A stretch of DNA of 64,000 bases from Sphaerolaimus hirsutus (lineage: Eukaryota; Nematoda; Chromadorea; Monhysterida; Sphaerolaimidae). Below the pieces are notes generated by a model that saw nothing but the letters and a program-made list of their open reading frames with translations, made no database searches and was not told where the DNA came from. Location: the NCBI GenBank assembly GCA_964036195.1, contig OZ038460.1:12155504-12219503 (forward strand), written 5' to 3'. The position numbers and the translations under genes are program-made. Numbering within the stretch: the first letter of the stretch is position 1; the number at the start of each line of letters is the position of its first letter. Positions 11,837-25,105 of the stretch are shown here, in pieces.

Positions 11837-12306
11837 CCGTAAATTCTCTAATAATACGACAGTCTTATTATTATTTTCAGCACATTTTTAGGTGTTGTAC
11901 TATTGGAGATGTCGCATTAATAGAGAGTGTCGTATATTTTTCATCAAATCAACAACGTCACTGTCCACATAACTCATACGTGAGCATGACATAAATAGTA
12001 TAGCAATAAACATGGTAAATAGCCTAGGTAAAAGCGGTTGTGACGCGGCTGGCGCTCTTGCGAACTGCACAGCGACTCTTGTGAACCGACAGCCACCGCG
12101 TTGTCCAAAAGCGCCGAATCCGCGGCTTCCGCAGATTGCGACATCGTTAAGTTGTTTTTCATTTTTTTCTCATGTGTCGCACTATTGAAGAGTGTCATAC
12201 TATTGGAGAGTGTCGCGTTATTCTCACACAACGTGCCCAAACCTGTCGCACTATTGGAGATGTCGTATTATTGGAGGAACACTGTCGCCGAATAAAAAAT
12301 TTACGG
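11837..12306. mobile_element. TA-flanked MITE with CCGTAAATTCTCTAATA ends
   Basis: Left TA|CCGTAAATTCTCTAATAAT and right AAATTTACGG|TA. The interior repeats ATTGGAGATGTCGTATTA-type units. A 2.2-kb relative is at 22917-25105. Confidence 0.75.
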
Positions 12307-13444
12307 TATATAGTGTTGATCAGCAAAAAAGTGTTGAAATCTCGCCTTAAATGAGCCGTAAGATGTAATGAGCAAGAAGAAAAGCAAAACTTATAGAATG
12401 GCCGTTATTTTTATCGTGCACTAAACGCAGGTGATCTATTCACCGCGTGTACTGCCGTCATATTTATCGATCGCTGGGCGGAGCTGAGCGGTTAACGAAC
12501 ACCTGACAACCGCATGACTGATTGTTTACGTATACATATTTATTTCGTGTATTTGTGTACTCACTTACGCGAAATAAGTGTACCAGTGCTCGACAGTGCA
12601 AGTCACCGCTCCCAGACGTTTGAACCTTTGAACGGGTGGGAGGAGGCATGTCATTATGTTTTTCTTGTAATTTGTACAACACTACCTTGGGACATAGGTA
12701 TTGACATTCAACCCCCGCTGTAGTACGCGAAAAGTTATTATGTACACTAATTATTGGATAAATAGCGTTTTTTATTTTTTATTTAATTTGAGATAACCAG
12801 AGGTTGTAATTAGATGTGTACAAAAATACACAAGTGGGATAGGTTGTATTTATGTAACAATTCAAGTTCTATGTACATTTATACTAGTACACTGATACGT
12901 ACGTTTTCACAACATGTTTTCACCATGTGATGTATTTTTCTTCTAAACACATTAAACGTATGTAAACATGTGCATGACGAGATACACGCATGTGCGTATT
13001 GACGCTGCGCACACTAGCACACTTTGAATGTATTTGAGTTTACTTAATGGGGTGTCTGTCAACTGAAGCTGATGAGCATTAAGTAAAACTCATTCCAGTA
13101 AACTCAAATGCGTTCAAAGCCAATTTATGAGTTGCCAAAATCTGGTAGTAAAGTAGTGTGCGCACACGCATTCTGTTCTCCCTTCATGAGCTTAGGTATG
13201 CTGTGATTTAGTGGCTTTGGTCCATTGATTGTGTGCTATTGAAACATAAAATGTTGAATGAACTCTATGTATCGTCATTCTATGCACTGTCTGTGACGTA
13301 ACACTTTGAAAAACCTTGACAGAACTTGAAAAAGATTGGCTGAAAAGTGACCGGAAAAAATTAGAAGGGTGGTCTCCAATTGAAGGGCAGCTCCAATAGA
13401 AAGGCAGGTAAAAAAGTTGACGAAAAAGATAGAAGGGCGCCTTC
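12307..13444. other. Unassigned spacer with a small inverted repeat
   Basis: No gene is recognised. An inverted repeat of about 25 bases (TTTGAATGTATTTGAGTTTAC against its complement) lies at about 13022-13120. From about 13360 a worn TA-type MITE (AGAACGGC relatives) begins and resumes after 13955. Confidence 0.4.
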
Positions 13445-13955
13445 CAGGGGTCTCCAAGATTTTGGCCCTCGCGGGGGCTGGATAGATGGCAAATCACTCC
13501 TCCGGAGGGATAGAAAGCTGAAAAAATTTCTGGGGGGGCTTGGGGGGGGGGGGCTCGCGCAGGCAAAATATATAGGCTTTTTCAGTCCATAGAAGGCCAA
13601 AAGGGGAAAAAATCGCTAATAATCTGTTAAAAGTGGCCAAAAGTAGGTTTAAAATGGCTAAAAACAGGCATCTAACCATGCATTTAGCTGGAGAGCACAA
13701 TTCTGAAGGTGAAAAACTATAAAAAAGGTGTGAAAATAGTGATTTTTAGCGAAAATTGGGGCAAAATTTCTACAAAAACCACTCCAGATAGATAGATAGC
13801 TGAGCGATTTGGGGGGGGGTCTTTGGGGGTAGTAGCCAAAAAATTTGCCTCGGGATAGATAGATAGCTGAGCGGCCTCTGGGATAGAAAGATAGCTGGCG
13901 GATTTGGGGGGGGCAGCCCCCCCCCCCAGCCCCCCCCCCCCCTAGGAGACCCCTG
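13445..13955. mobile_element. hAT-like MITE, CAGGGGTCTCC family
   Basis: Ends CAGGGGTCTCC and GGAGACCCCTG are flanked by a perfect 8-bp duplication GCGCCTTC. The interior holds GATAGATAGCTGAGCG units and long G or C runs. It is inserted in an older TA-type MITE that ends at about 13980. Confidence 0.85.
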
Positions 13956-14296
13956 GCGCCTTCTATTAGAAGAAATACTGTATCAAGTGTTTGAGGGTGC
14001 TACAAATATACCTAAGCAACACTTAAAGAAAGTTTATTTCGATGTGTCCAACTTTTGGCTACTAACTCATATACCTATTTAAATAATTTAAATACAAAAC
14101 TGTTTACGTATACAAATCTAACACCTAAACAAATTTGTCGCTAATCTAGGTTGTATACATTGTTTTTTTTAACTACAAATTTAAAAAAGACAGTGATCCG
14201 TTGCTATTAGATCCGGCGCCTGGATACCTGTGCAGATTCTATACAGTGCTGTGTTCACTTACATATGTACGTAAATACCACGTGTTCGAGGGTGTA

Positions 14297-14473
14297 GCGG
14301 CCGTAATGAAAACCCGGCCGTAATGAAAGCCTGGCCGTAATGTATGCCCACCCGGCCGTAATGAAAGCCTGGCCGTAATGTAGGGGATGCTACATTCCGG
14401 CCGGGCTTTCATTACAACCGGGTAGGCATACATTACAGCCAGGCTTTCATTACGGCCGGGTTTTCATTACGGC
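14297..14473. repeat. Foldback made of GGCCGTAATGAAAGCC units
   Basis: Several direct copies of GGCCGTAATGAAAGCCTGG are followed by their inverse complements around a centre near 14386. No target duplication could be assigned. Confidence 0.75.
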
Positions 14474-14654
14474 GAAGCCCCCCATTACACGTGTTCCATG
14501 TTATAGCTTATAAATCGGCAAAATAAAAATTTGTTTGATTACGTACATTACTAAGATGGATGTGCGCATTTCTGTGCACGGGTGGATTCTGTAAACTAAA
14601 GGATTGGAATATTTGTTTGGAATAAATTAGGTAGTTATCGCGGTTATCAATGGA

Positions 14655-17600
14655 TCATTTTGGGTACGGCTGCTGGGCGGTCTGGGGGTTGCCGTAGGCG
14701 GGCGGGGGGTTGGCGTAGGCGGTCGGCTGCGGCGCGGGCACGGTGGCCTGCCCGCCGTAATGCACTCCGTAGGTCGCGCCAGCCGCTGCGACAAATTGGG
14801 GCGTTGATCAAGTTTGTCTGATGAAAAGTTTAATTTGTATTTTAGGAACGCCGAAAAGTCGTGATGGGCACCACGGTACCGAACAGAAAACTCCAATAAA
14901 GTCACTACTGATCGAAATTGCGACGAGTAGTGTAACCGATAACTCCCGCTATTTTTTTGTCACTTTTACCTTTTCCTGGGAACAAAATTGAAAAATACTC
15001 ATTTTTACGTTTACTCACGTTTCACGCAGTGTAAAAGTAAAAAATTTACTTTACGTTTGCTGTATTCAGTGGTTAGTAAAGGTTAGTAAAGTGGTTGCCG
15101 AAGTCAAACCAGGTGCCAGGTCCGGAAATTGAGAAGTGTGAAGTAAAATGGCAAATGCGAAGTGAATTGAGAAACGAAGTGAAATGGCAAGTAAATTGGC
15201 AAAAGTGAAGTAAAAATAAAGTAATTACCCTTCGCTTTTGCCAATTGCCTTCTCAATTCACTTCTCACTTCATTTCACTTCGCATTTGCCATTTTACTTC
15301 TCACTTCTCAATTTGCGGAACTGGCCCCAGTTGTCTTTGCAGCCGGCCATTGAATTTCCATGGATTTTGTCCTTTTTACAAAATTAAATGGTAAATATGT
15401 GTGGAAGTGTAAATGTCACTAATCCAGACCAAAGGTTGGAATGAATCCCCTGATCCTACATATTATGATGAATTATGCATGTTTCACATATATTTAGGTA
15501 AGCTAACCATCAGCGTCTCGCATGAAGTGATAACAGCCCCTGATGACCAAGAACAGCCACACCTCGATCATGAAGAAGATTAGCACGACGACCAACGCCC
15601 CGACGCCTGCACCGTTGGGGTCAATTGTAATGACGTCATGGCACTGTGTCTGTGACTATTAAAATGCCAATCCCGCACCCTGTAAAACATCACGTAAAGC
15701 TAAAAAATGTCAGAGTCTGGTGGCATCAGTTTGGAAAGGAAAATTTACTATTTATTTACAATTTACATGTCAATTGACTGACACACAGCAAAAAATGGAT
15801 CCGTAAAGCGTGTGGAAGCGGGCTGGATGCGCGTGAAGCGGCGCGCTTCCACACGCTTCCACACGCTTCCACCAACATCACGAAAATCCCGGTGAAGTGT
15901 CTTCCACACGCTTCACCTAGCTTCACCGCGCGCTTCACGCGCATCCAAAATGCGGAAGACACTTCACCGCGCTAGCGCTTCCACACGCTTATGCACACAT
16001 TTGCGTGGGAGCGCCATATTAAGAGGCGTGAAGTGCCTTCACGCAGATTTTCGTGATGCGTGTGGAAGCGCAGCATGCTTGGTGAAGCGTCGGGAAGCGA
16101 CTGCGTGAAGACACTTCCCGACGCTTCACCGCGCATCCACACACCCATTTTTTGCTGTGACACTGCACTGACATTGCACTGTCACATTAAAATTTTACAT
16201 AATATTCCACAGATTACGGGAACAGTCCTACTAGGACTATTGATGGAAGAACGTCAAAGATCACCGGTATGTGGGCTTTAGTTGCAGCTAAAAAACCTCA
16301 CCCTATTTATAATGCACTGGTGTAGTGATGTACAAAACGCCATGACTTTATTGAGCTTTTCCAACCTCTAGCAACAAGCGTCAAAAGCGCCATGGCACTT
16401 TTCATGGAAATGGCGCCAATAACACCACATCAGCATGTCGCCAAGCGCCAAATGACTATGGCGCTTTTTACTTTTGCGCTAGCGCCATGATGCTTTTACA
16501 CCCCAACATTGGTGCATTATCCATCTTACTCCACTTTTTGGTACACTGGTATATTACCGCTGGGTGCTAGTGTCTTTTCCACCACTGAACGCAACTGTCA
16601 CCGACTCAGGTTTATTACGTATGTAAACCCATCACGCATGTAGGCCCGCCAGGCATGTAGTACCTGCTTTTTTACAAGCGTGATGGCAGGGATGTATCCA
16701 TGATTTTTGAGCGGGGGGGGGGCTGTTTACGGATACCCCCCCTAAAATTTTATGTATACAGTAACGGAATGGCGCCATGGTGCCGGTGCCATTCGTAGGC
16801 GCCACGTCATGGCGTCATTGGCACTGGCACCAGGAACCGCTGTTTATGTATACAAATAGGTATACATAAAATACAGTGAAATGAACATGATAGAGTGAAT
16901 TTTTGAGGATTAGTGTCTATGGAGGCCAATCTGCTGACAATACCGAGTGCACGGTGGGAATTTGTTCTTGAACCTTGAAAAACGATCTTGAACCTACCTA
17001 CCTTCTTACCTTGAAGAAATTACAGGAAAAGTTGCATTTCCCAGGATTTTTCAGGTCTCACCCTGGTAACGATTGGGGGCTGCAGCATCCCCCTGGATAT
17101 GCCCCCTGTGTGATTTGTCTACATGTGTGATCGGTAAAATAACATAAATACATAACATGCATAGCTAACATGCGAGATGGGTTTTCATGCGTAATGGCAC
17201 AGGGTCACTGTCGCCCAATTAACGCACCGACACCTATAACTTCGCCTGTAATGTCTTTGCCACCGGATGTGTAGGTCGTTGATGACGCCACTATTACGGC
17301 AATAATGTAGAGAATAATGGCGATGATTGCTAGCACCAAGTAAACTATCTGAAATGAAATGTTAAGGGGCATTTAAATAGAGCATAACGAAAAAAAGTGA
17401 GGCAGGGAATTGAACTTCGGCGTAAAATTGATAACATTAGAACGGATAAGTAAATCATTATCATCAACGGATTGATCATTGTCAATTGACGAAACTCGTT
17501 GTGTAAACAGTTGTCACGCAAAGTTCAGTAATAAAATCTTTTCTTTTTTGTTTTGAATGACAGTTTACTTTGCATTTGATTCTACATTTGACACTTTTCT

Positions 17601-20317
17601 TTACACTTTACAGGGATTGGGACTGCCCCCAGGTCTTTTCGAGCTGAGGAAAAAGTACCCCCTTGAGATACCCCCGTCTGGAATAAGGTACATCATGTAT
17701 GCAATGTACATGATGTATGAATTGATGCTTATATGCATCGCAGCTACACATAAGGCTAGTTTGAGTATTTTAGCCATCTACGTTGATAAATATGTCTGAA
17801 TATGTCCTGTTTTACCACGTTTGTTTGTAGAAGCCGATCTTTACTACGATCCGTCTCGTAACTCACTGGCGAAAAAATTGAAAAGCCCTAGAATAAGCCC
17901 CCTTGAAATACCCCCATCAAAATTTGCACCATTTTTCATTAAAAAATTCACTTCACTTGTGTTTAAGTACTGAAATTTTTTTATACGTTTGAAAAGTTTT
18001 CTCTCGTGTGTCTTAGTGAATAGATACAATCCAACACAAAGAGACGAATCTTTGCGTGGTTTTCTGTATTCTTGACATCGTTGATCGTGGTCACTAGCTA
18101 TTGCACTCACGTGTATGATGTAGTCGATGAACACGAGCACAGTCTTGTTCTTCTTGATGCCCACGATGCCGAGCGTGCCGGCCACTATGAGAATGAGGGC
18201 GGAGGGCACGTTGCCCCCCGCGTAGCTGTTCGTGCCGACCGTAGCCAGAGCGATGATGAGGTTCAGCGCGCCAGTCACCACCTCGTAGACGCTCAGAGCG
18301 AAGCCGCCTTGCTGCACCAGTGCGTGTTTGATAGATCTTGTCTATTTACTTGTTATCGTTATACCGTATTACCTCGAATTATCCCTCTCCGCTTTAATTA
18401 CCCCTCTCGAAATACACCAGGTCTTTTCATGCTGAGGAAAAAATACCCCCCCCCTCGAAATACCCCCATCTGAATTGATGTATACTCGGCACCTCGGCAG
18501 ACATGTATACATCATGTATGCAACGTACATGATGTATTTATTTCTGCCGGTTTGCAACCCAAATGGTCTAAACGGCTAAGCGGCCCAGTCGATATATTAT
18601 TATGATAATTAAGTATAATATTATTATTATTATTATTATTAATTATATAATTATAGTATATAATTATTATTATGATGATAATTACACACAAGAATTCGCA
18701 GTTTGTTATTGTATGGAAAATCTGATTGAATATATTGATAAATTGACAATGAAAATTGAATCTTCAGGTTATTCTGATCATTTTAAGCGTTCATTGACGA
18801 AAATCGGCCCAGAAATGATCGAGATATGGACTTTTGAATTTGCGTGCATCGTTCTTCATGCAATGATTTTATGTGGATGGGAGGGAAAAGTTTGATGTGC
18901 TTTAACTTTTGATTGGAACGAGATATTGAACTCATTCTTTTGGTATACGACTTCTCTTGGTCTAAAGTATACGATAGCATGTCCAGAAAAATATATTTTT
19001 CGCGTTTGAATACCAGGTAAAATCAGCATAATGAATTCAGACATATCTAACGCGACTTCAAAAATGGAATGTACAGCTTATGCCGATCATTTTAAGTGTC
19101 AAACAGTCCAAATCGGCCCAGAAATGGCCGAGTTATTAACCTTCAAATTCGATAAACTGGATTGGCCATGTAAAACGACCATCTTTTTATAGAACCCCCT
19201 TATCTCGTGACTGGGGGACTACTCGAGAAAACAAAAAAATTGGGTTGTAGCTCCGACCCCAAACCCCAACATACTCGAAGGGCATCAAAATCGGCCAATG
19301 TATGACAAAATGGGACAACACCAAAGACCGATGACCCCCCCCCCCCTAAAATGCCACCTTCGATTTTTCCTATTGGTGATGGAAGTCACGAAATTACACT
19401 AAAACTATGTGTTCCACAACTCACCCAAAATGTGGCCGTTTGAGTATCAAACTTCAGAATAGGAGTCCTATGGAGTCTACTCTATTGTTAAATTTTCATT
19501 CTGATGGCTCAACCGTAGCTCAAGCTGTCGCGTTTTTCCAGCGTTAACTGAAGATGCCCACCCCTGTATTTACGTAAAAATGCCCAAATATATCCTATTT
19601 CGTCACATTCATTACCGATTTTGGACATATTTGAACCTATTGCTAATTAGTAATTTCACGACAATTTCTGACGAAATAATAAACCCCCTCGAATTAACCT
19701 TCCCTTAAAATTTGCTGGCGAAAAAATTACCCCCATGGGTGTGATTCGAGCTAATACGGTAATGTTCTAAACTAATTCTAAATTTAACTCTAAAAAAATC
19801 TGTGCGCCTGCTAAACTGCAGAGTTGTTAAAAATACTAAAATTTTCTCAAAGTATTTTAGTTTTACTAAATACTGAATACAGAAAACGTAAAGTTAATTT
19901 TTTACTTCTACACTGCGTGAAACGTGAGTAAACGTAAAAACGAGTGTTTTTCAATTTTGTACCCAGGAAAACGTAAAAGTGAATAAAAATAGTGGGAGTT
20001 ATCGGTTACACTACTCGTCGTAATGTTTATCATTTCCGTTGCCATCTTCGTATACGTTTTTTAGGTCATATTATTGAGCCGTTTCTTTCTTTTAAAAACA
20101 CCCAATAAATTTCTGAATTTTCTGCATACCTTCATAAATTACTCGTAAATGTGAGTACTGGTATTTTTCTGCTATAAACGTAAACGTAGTTACTCAGCAC
20201 TCAAGTATACGGATTTTTGAGTAAACTTAAATGTAAGTAAACTAAGCTGACCTTGGCTTCGCAGCTCCCACAGCAACACTTGTATTTCGGGTCATCTGGG
20301 TTGAATGTTGATGCCAT
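14655..20317 (-). CDS. LAPTM4/5-like four-span membrane protein, copy B
   Basis: A tandem paralogue of the gene at 4694-9902 with the same exon plan: 20317-20252, 18311-18111, 17348-17228, about 15643-15508, 14785-14655. Exon 1 reads MASTFNPDDPKYKCCCG. Exon 2 has exactly the same length as in copy A (201 bases), with clear divergence in span 1 and conservation of NSYAGGNVP and VAGTLGIVGIKKN. Exon 4 ends GCYHFMRDAD as in copy A. Exon 5, encoding the PPPAY tail, differs from copy A by one base. Donors: GTCAGC, GTGAGT, GTGCGT, GTTAGC. The same phase gap between exons 3 and 4 occurs, and here no upstream extension of exon 4 stays open, so a hidden exon of length 3n+2 is likely. Inferred role: lysosomal or endosomal membrane protein. 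Confidence 0.72.
15110..15330. mobile_element. Foldback MITE, GGGGCCAGTTCCGC family (copy 2)
   Basis: Ends CAGGTGCCAGGTCCGGAAAT and ATTTGCGGAACTGGCCCCAG, with GAAGTGAAATGGCAA units inside. It lies in the last intron of LAPTM-like gene B. Confidence 0.75.
15779..16160. repeat. Foldback with GCTTCCACACGCTTC repeats
   Basis: The outer inverted ends contain CAGCAAAAAATGG and its complement. The interior alternates GCTTCCACACGCTTC with its complement GAAGCGTGTGGAAGC. It is intronic in LAPTM-like gene B. Confidence 0.7.
16320..16510. repeat. GCGCC-rich remnant of the TAGTGATG element family
   Basis: Begins TAGTGATGTACAAAACGCCA and continues with AAGCGCCA/TGGCGCTTTT units. The matching right end is worn (TTTTCCACCACTG near 16570). 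Confidence 0.5.
17555..17640. mobile_element. Partial MITE, GGGGGCAGTCCC family
   Basis: The right end ATTGGGACTGCCCCCAG is preceded by TTACA-type units. The left end is not found. Confidence 0.45.
18364..18480. mobile_element. Partial TA-flanked MITE (CCGTATTACCTCGAA)
   Basis: The left end TA|CCGTATTACCTCGAATTA is followed by C-rich TACCCCC units; the right end is lost. It lies in intron 1 of LAPTM-like gene B. Confidence 0.5.
18600..18690. repeat. ATT/TAA microsatellite
   Basis: Low-complexity ATT and TAA repeats, intronic in LAPTM-like gene B. Confidence 0.8.
19190..19566. mobile_element. Partial copy of the CAGGGGTGGGCA element
   Basis: It matches the right half of the element at 21736-22292, ending GAAGATGCCCACCCCTG. 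The left end is missing. It lies in intron 1 of LAPTM-like gene B. Confidence 0.65.
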
Positions 20318-21735
20318 GCCTTCCAGTCGCAGCTACCGGACAATAAATTTTTTTTGTTGCAACTGAAGATCGTAAAAATCATGAGGGAACGAGACTGAAT
20401 AGGTAAATCGTGGGATAATATAACGTCACCATTAACTGCAAATGGCCTCTTTTCGGGCCTTAAAATACCAAGAGACAAGGACTTAAGTTGAACTGTAGGG
20501 CCATCTTCAGTGCTGATAGTTAAACACACCACCCCCTACCCCCAAAAAAACTAGACCGTACCCTAGCCACTATCTCCCAACTCGCTGTATCGCTGCTATT
20601 TAGTTTTAGGCCTCAAATTTGACATTTTACGGGGAATTTTACATGACTTTTGACACTTTTGCGTGACATTTTACATTTTACAGTGGCCCCCTTTTGCACA
20701 TGCTGTAGGTAATTCTTAGTAATGCTCCACAATAAATTTGAGGGCTGTATCTTTATCAGTTTCGTGTAATCAATCTTATGACAAAATCTCAATTTTTCGA
20801 GACTATTTGTAATAGGTACTTATTTATAGCGGGAAACGATTTTCCGATTGAAATCCTTATGCAAAGTATGGGATAACCTATAAAATGGCACATTTGCGAT
20901 TTTTATTCTAAGTATCATCACGTACAAAGTGCCAGGAAAGTACATAACTGATTGATAGTTGTTAACAAACGTTCGCACAGAACAAAAATACCAAATGTAC
21001 ACATTGCTGCTAAGGTTCTAAAACTTTTCTACCGCTTGAAGGCTAGGTATAACCAACCGTCACAAAACAAACATCAGGTGCGTGTAGTAAAATGCGCCTA
21101 TCTCAAACGACTGCAATTAGTGTACAGAATGTATGCCATTATGTACTGTATTCACATTCCCTCGAATAATCCCCGCCCCCCCCCCCCCGTCTGAGCGAGC
21201 TGGAGAAAAGCATTTTTCTTTTTTTACACCCACTTATATACCCCTCTAGAATGACTGAAAAGGAAATGTGAACAAAGATAGCTACAATTTGTAACATATC
21301 GACCACGATATTTATAAGCTAGTGTTGGATGGTAACATTGCGCCGGTGCGATTTTATAGCGACAGTGGGTAAAGTGCCATGTCATAGACGTCACAGAAAA
21401 ATGGGCATTTTTTAAGTGCAAATATATAGGTACTTCAAACATGGTGATTCATCGAATACCATCTGTGACTATTATAAGTGTTTTCATAGGATATTTACCA
21501 CTTCGTTTATATCCCCACCCGATTGTACATCCTTATCAGACCTATCTACACTCTGAGTGACACAAACACAGTTTAGGGCACCTCTCCAGAGTTGTGAAAT
21601 GTACTGTATTATTGGATACCGCAACTGTAACACTGCGATCATTACAAGAGTGTAACTCACTATAATCTATTACAGTAACCTCAAAACTGCAGGTTATATA
21701 AAAACTTTTATCTTCACAACAGAGATGGTATTATA
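20318..21735. other. Spacer upstream of LAPTM-like gene B
   Basis: Should contain the promoter of the minus-strand LAPTM-like gene B. A worn MITE with TTTTACATGACTTTTGACAC units is seen at about 20610-20690. No gene is recognised. Confidence 0.4.
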
Positions 21736-22292
21736 CAGGGGTGGGCATCTTCAGTTACCGCTGGAAAAACGCGATAGCTTGAGCTACAGTTGAGCTATCA
21801 CAATGAAATTTTAACACAATATAGTAGACTCCATAGGACACCTATGCTGAAATTTGCAACCCAAACGGCCACAGTTTGGAGGAGTTGTGGAACACACAGT
21901 TTTTAGTGTAATTTTGTGACTTCACCTCCCTTATCTCGGGACTGGGGGACTATTCGAGTAAAAAAAGAATTTGGTAGTAGGCGCGACCACAACATACTCA
22001 AAGGGCATCAAAATCGGCCGATGTACGACAGAATGGGACGACACCAACGACCGATGACCCCCCCCCCCTCAAATGCCACCCTCGATTTATCCTATGGGTG
22101 ACGCCAAGTCACAAAATTACACTAAAAACCGTGTGTTCCACAATTCACCCAAAATGTGGCCGTTTGGGTTGCAAACTTCAGAATAGGTGTCCTATGGAGT
22201 CTACTCCATTGTGTTAAAATTTCATTCCGATAGCTCAACCGTAGCTCAATCTATCGCATTTTCCCAGCGGTAACTGAAGATGCCCACCCCTG
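21736..22292. mobile_element. hAT-like MITE, CAGGGGTGGGCA family
   Basis: Ends CAGGGGTGGGCATCTTCAG and its complement. A short inverted left part meets a longer right part containing CCGATGACCC and a C run. No clean target duplication could be found. Confidence 0.65.
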
Positions 22293-22916
22293 TACATTAG
22301 CATACAAATTAAATTTGGTGCTAAAAGTGAAGAAAGTACCACTGGGAAAAACAGTTTCCTTTTATTATGATTTATCATTATGTATTACTATACCTACTGG
22401 TAGGGTTGGGAACCCGACCCGACCCAACCCGACACCAACCCGATACCCGCACACTTTTTGGAACCGAAACCCGATACCTGAACCCTGACTCTACTACCCG
22501 AACCTGAACCCGATACCCGACCTAAATACCCAAACCCGCGCTCAATACCCAAAAATACCTGCAAATTTTTTTCCCATAGGTCAATCATTTAAGCAGTTTA
22601 GGAATATTGTGAATATCACTTTCAGTTGTTGGTAAAGTTGTAATTTAGACACTTCTAATTGGTTTGGTTCAATAAGTTCAGATATGCTTTTATTATGTAC
22701 TACATGTCTTCATTCACATTTGAAAAAATTTGATTCAATAGAAGGTAATTCAGATAGCAACTTAGAGTGTTGTTTGCTCAACTGCAGAATGTTCACACAG
22801 TTGAGTTTGCAACTGCTTTGTAATCAGGCAATGAGAATCCATATCCTGAATCTGCCAACCAGTTGCACTTAATTTGCATCCTGTGAAGGCCACTGGAATA
22901 CTACCACCATTAACTA

Positions 22917-25105
22917 CCATAAATTGTCTAATTGGGCACCAGGACACCCTTGCGCACATTGTGCGAGTATAATGTGACACTCTCCAATAATGTGCCACTC
23001 TCCAATGGCGCTGCACACGCTAGTTAAATCGATTCCAGCATCAACTCAGAGTCAACTCCATTTAGTTGACACAACCTATTTCTTAGTAGACATTTACGCA
23101 ACTGCGTATGTGTTCACCTGTTTTTTGTTATTTTTTGGGTAGTTAGGTCTGTTTGTTAAACGATATTGTCAACTGAGAAAAATACATTTTCAGAAATGAG
23201 TTGACCCAGCCTTCTTTAATGCTATTTGTGTGATTTAAATGTTCCTATGTTGTTAAGCAAAATCCATTTGATATTGTGACACTCAATTATTCATGTTAAA
23301 GTAAAGTATGATAATTTTAAAATTTATTTTCTTGTTACACATTGAAAATTTTTTAATTTGTGACATGTGTAATTGTGTGAATATTGTTTTGGTGATTCAT
23401 GTAGTATTAATATAGGGCAATTTTTTGATATAACAACATGTTTAAATGATGCCTTAATGATAGATGAAAAAATTATTTTGCATCAAACCAAAATTTATTT
23501 TTTATTGAACACAACAAATGTATATCATATTGCAAACAGTACCAGCAGAAAGATAAGAAAATTTGGCACATAGTGATCACTGAACAAAAAGAAATGCATA
23601 CAGGAAACAAAATATATGATTTTTAGAAAATTCTATGTATAAATATTTCAAAGTTATGTTTTTACTGCAATTTAAATTATGTAATACATGTCATTTGATA
23701 GAGGAAAAATATTCAAACATATATTTTTTAATTGTTAAGAATGGAAACATATTTGACTTTCAAAAATGATTTTTGAAAATGAGTGAAAAATTGCTGAGTT
23801 GAGCATGAATTCATGAATTTGACAAATACAATCATAATGATATGTCAATTGAGCAATTTGGCCATTTTATCCATGACAGTCTGCATTTACCAGTCTTTAT
23901 CCACTTTTTCACCTTTTCCCTCACTACTCCAGCATCAAATTATATTTTTAGTTAGTTTTGTGATAAAATTTTTTTTGAAGTTGACAAAGTTAAAAATTCA
24001 TGGTTGTCAAGTGAGCGTGCGCGTACAATCAGTACAAAAACCTGATGTCAACTCAAGCAAAAAATTTGGACAAAAATGTTTTTCTAAACTTTATTATAAT
24101 TTTTCATGTAAAAAGTTCTTCTATGAAAGATGGAGTAAATTTTTCTCTATCAGAGTCTCAAATTTCATACATTTTCAATAAAAAATGAATTAATAAAGGT
24201 ACTTTTAGAAAGTCGGGGAGTGCAGTGTCAACTAGCAAAAAAAAAACTTTTTCATACTTTTTTGCACTATTTTGGGCAGTTGACAATAAAGAGCAACTAC
24301 TTGTGTCAATTGAATTTCTGTAAAATGAAAATGTCAACTAAAAACGTACACTTGCATGCACTACATACACATTTTTCACTAGTTGACATTTCACTATAAA
24401 AATCAGTTATTTGAGTGCAGCAAAAATGTCAACTAAAGTTGATTTTTGCCTAATAAAATCACCCAATTGACAAAGGTAATCATCAAGAAATGTCAACTGA
24501 ATGAAAAACGTACACTTTTTAGTGCACGCGTGTCATTTTAGTTGACTTGTCACTTTCTCAAAATTGTCAACTGTCCAAAATTTTCAGTTGACACAAAAAA
24601 AGTGCGCACGTTTTCAACTAAATAGGTGCTGGGGTCAACTCAAAAGAAAACAGTTGACTCTGAGTTGACTCAATCGACTTCTAAAAAGTAGCGTCAACCA
24701 CCGTGTGGAGCGCCAATAATGCGACACCCTGAGAAAAAAAAGAAAAAATGATGTAATGATGTTGCAATCTGTGGAAGCCGCGTATTCGGTGCTTTTGGAC
24801 AAGATGGAGGGCAGTTCACAGCTGGGCAGTTCTCAAGAGCCATGTCACTACCACCACTATTCACTGGGGGAAAAGCTGCGGCTGGTTGAAGAAGCTGAAT
24901 GAACATTGAAGCATGCGGTTGCTATTTGGCACAAAATCGCTTTAAAATTTGATGCTCACATTTTAGTTATGTTGACATTGAAGTTTATGATTTGACAAAA
25001 AATGAAATGTGCCACTCTCCAATAATATGACATCTCCAATAGTGCGCCCCCTAAAAATGTGCTGAAAACAATAGAGTGCCTGGTGCCCAATTAGAGAATT
25101 TACAG
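22917..25105. mobile_element. TA-flanked MITE-type element nested in the hAT-like element
   Basis: Left TA|CCATAAATTGTCTAATTGGG and right CCAATTAGAGAATTTACAG|TA. The inner flanks have ACTCTCCAATAATGTG units like those at 11837-12306. It contains a third element. Confidence 0.75.
23040..24680. mobile_element. Innermost nested element with GTTGACTC ends and TGTCAACT units
   Basis: The left border reads CAACTCAGAGTCAACTCC and the right border GTTGACTCTGAGTTGACTC, which are inverted complements. The right 500 bases are dense in TGTCAACT. The AT-rich centre has no convincing ORF. Confidence 0.6.

Noticed and set aside
18602-18895. A 97-codon ORF beginning with an Ile-rich stretch
   Set aside because: The first third translates an ATT microsatellite and the rest has no recognisable feature; it lies in an intron of LAPTM-like gene B.
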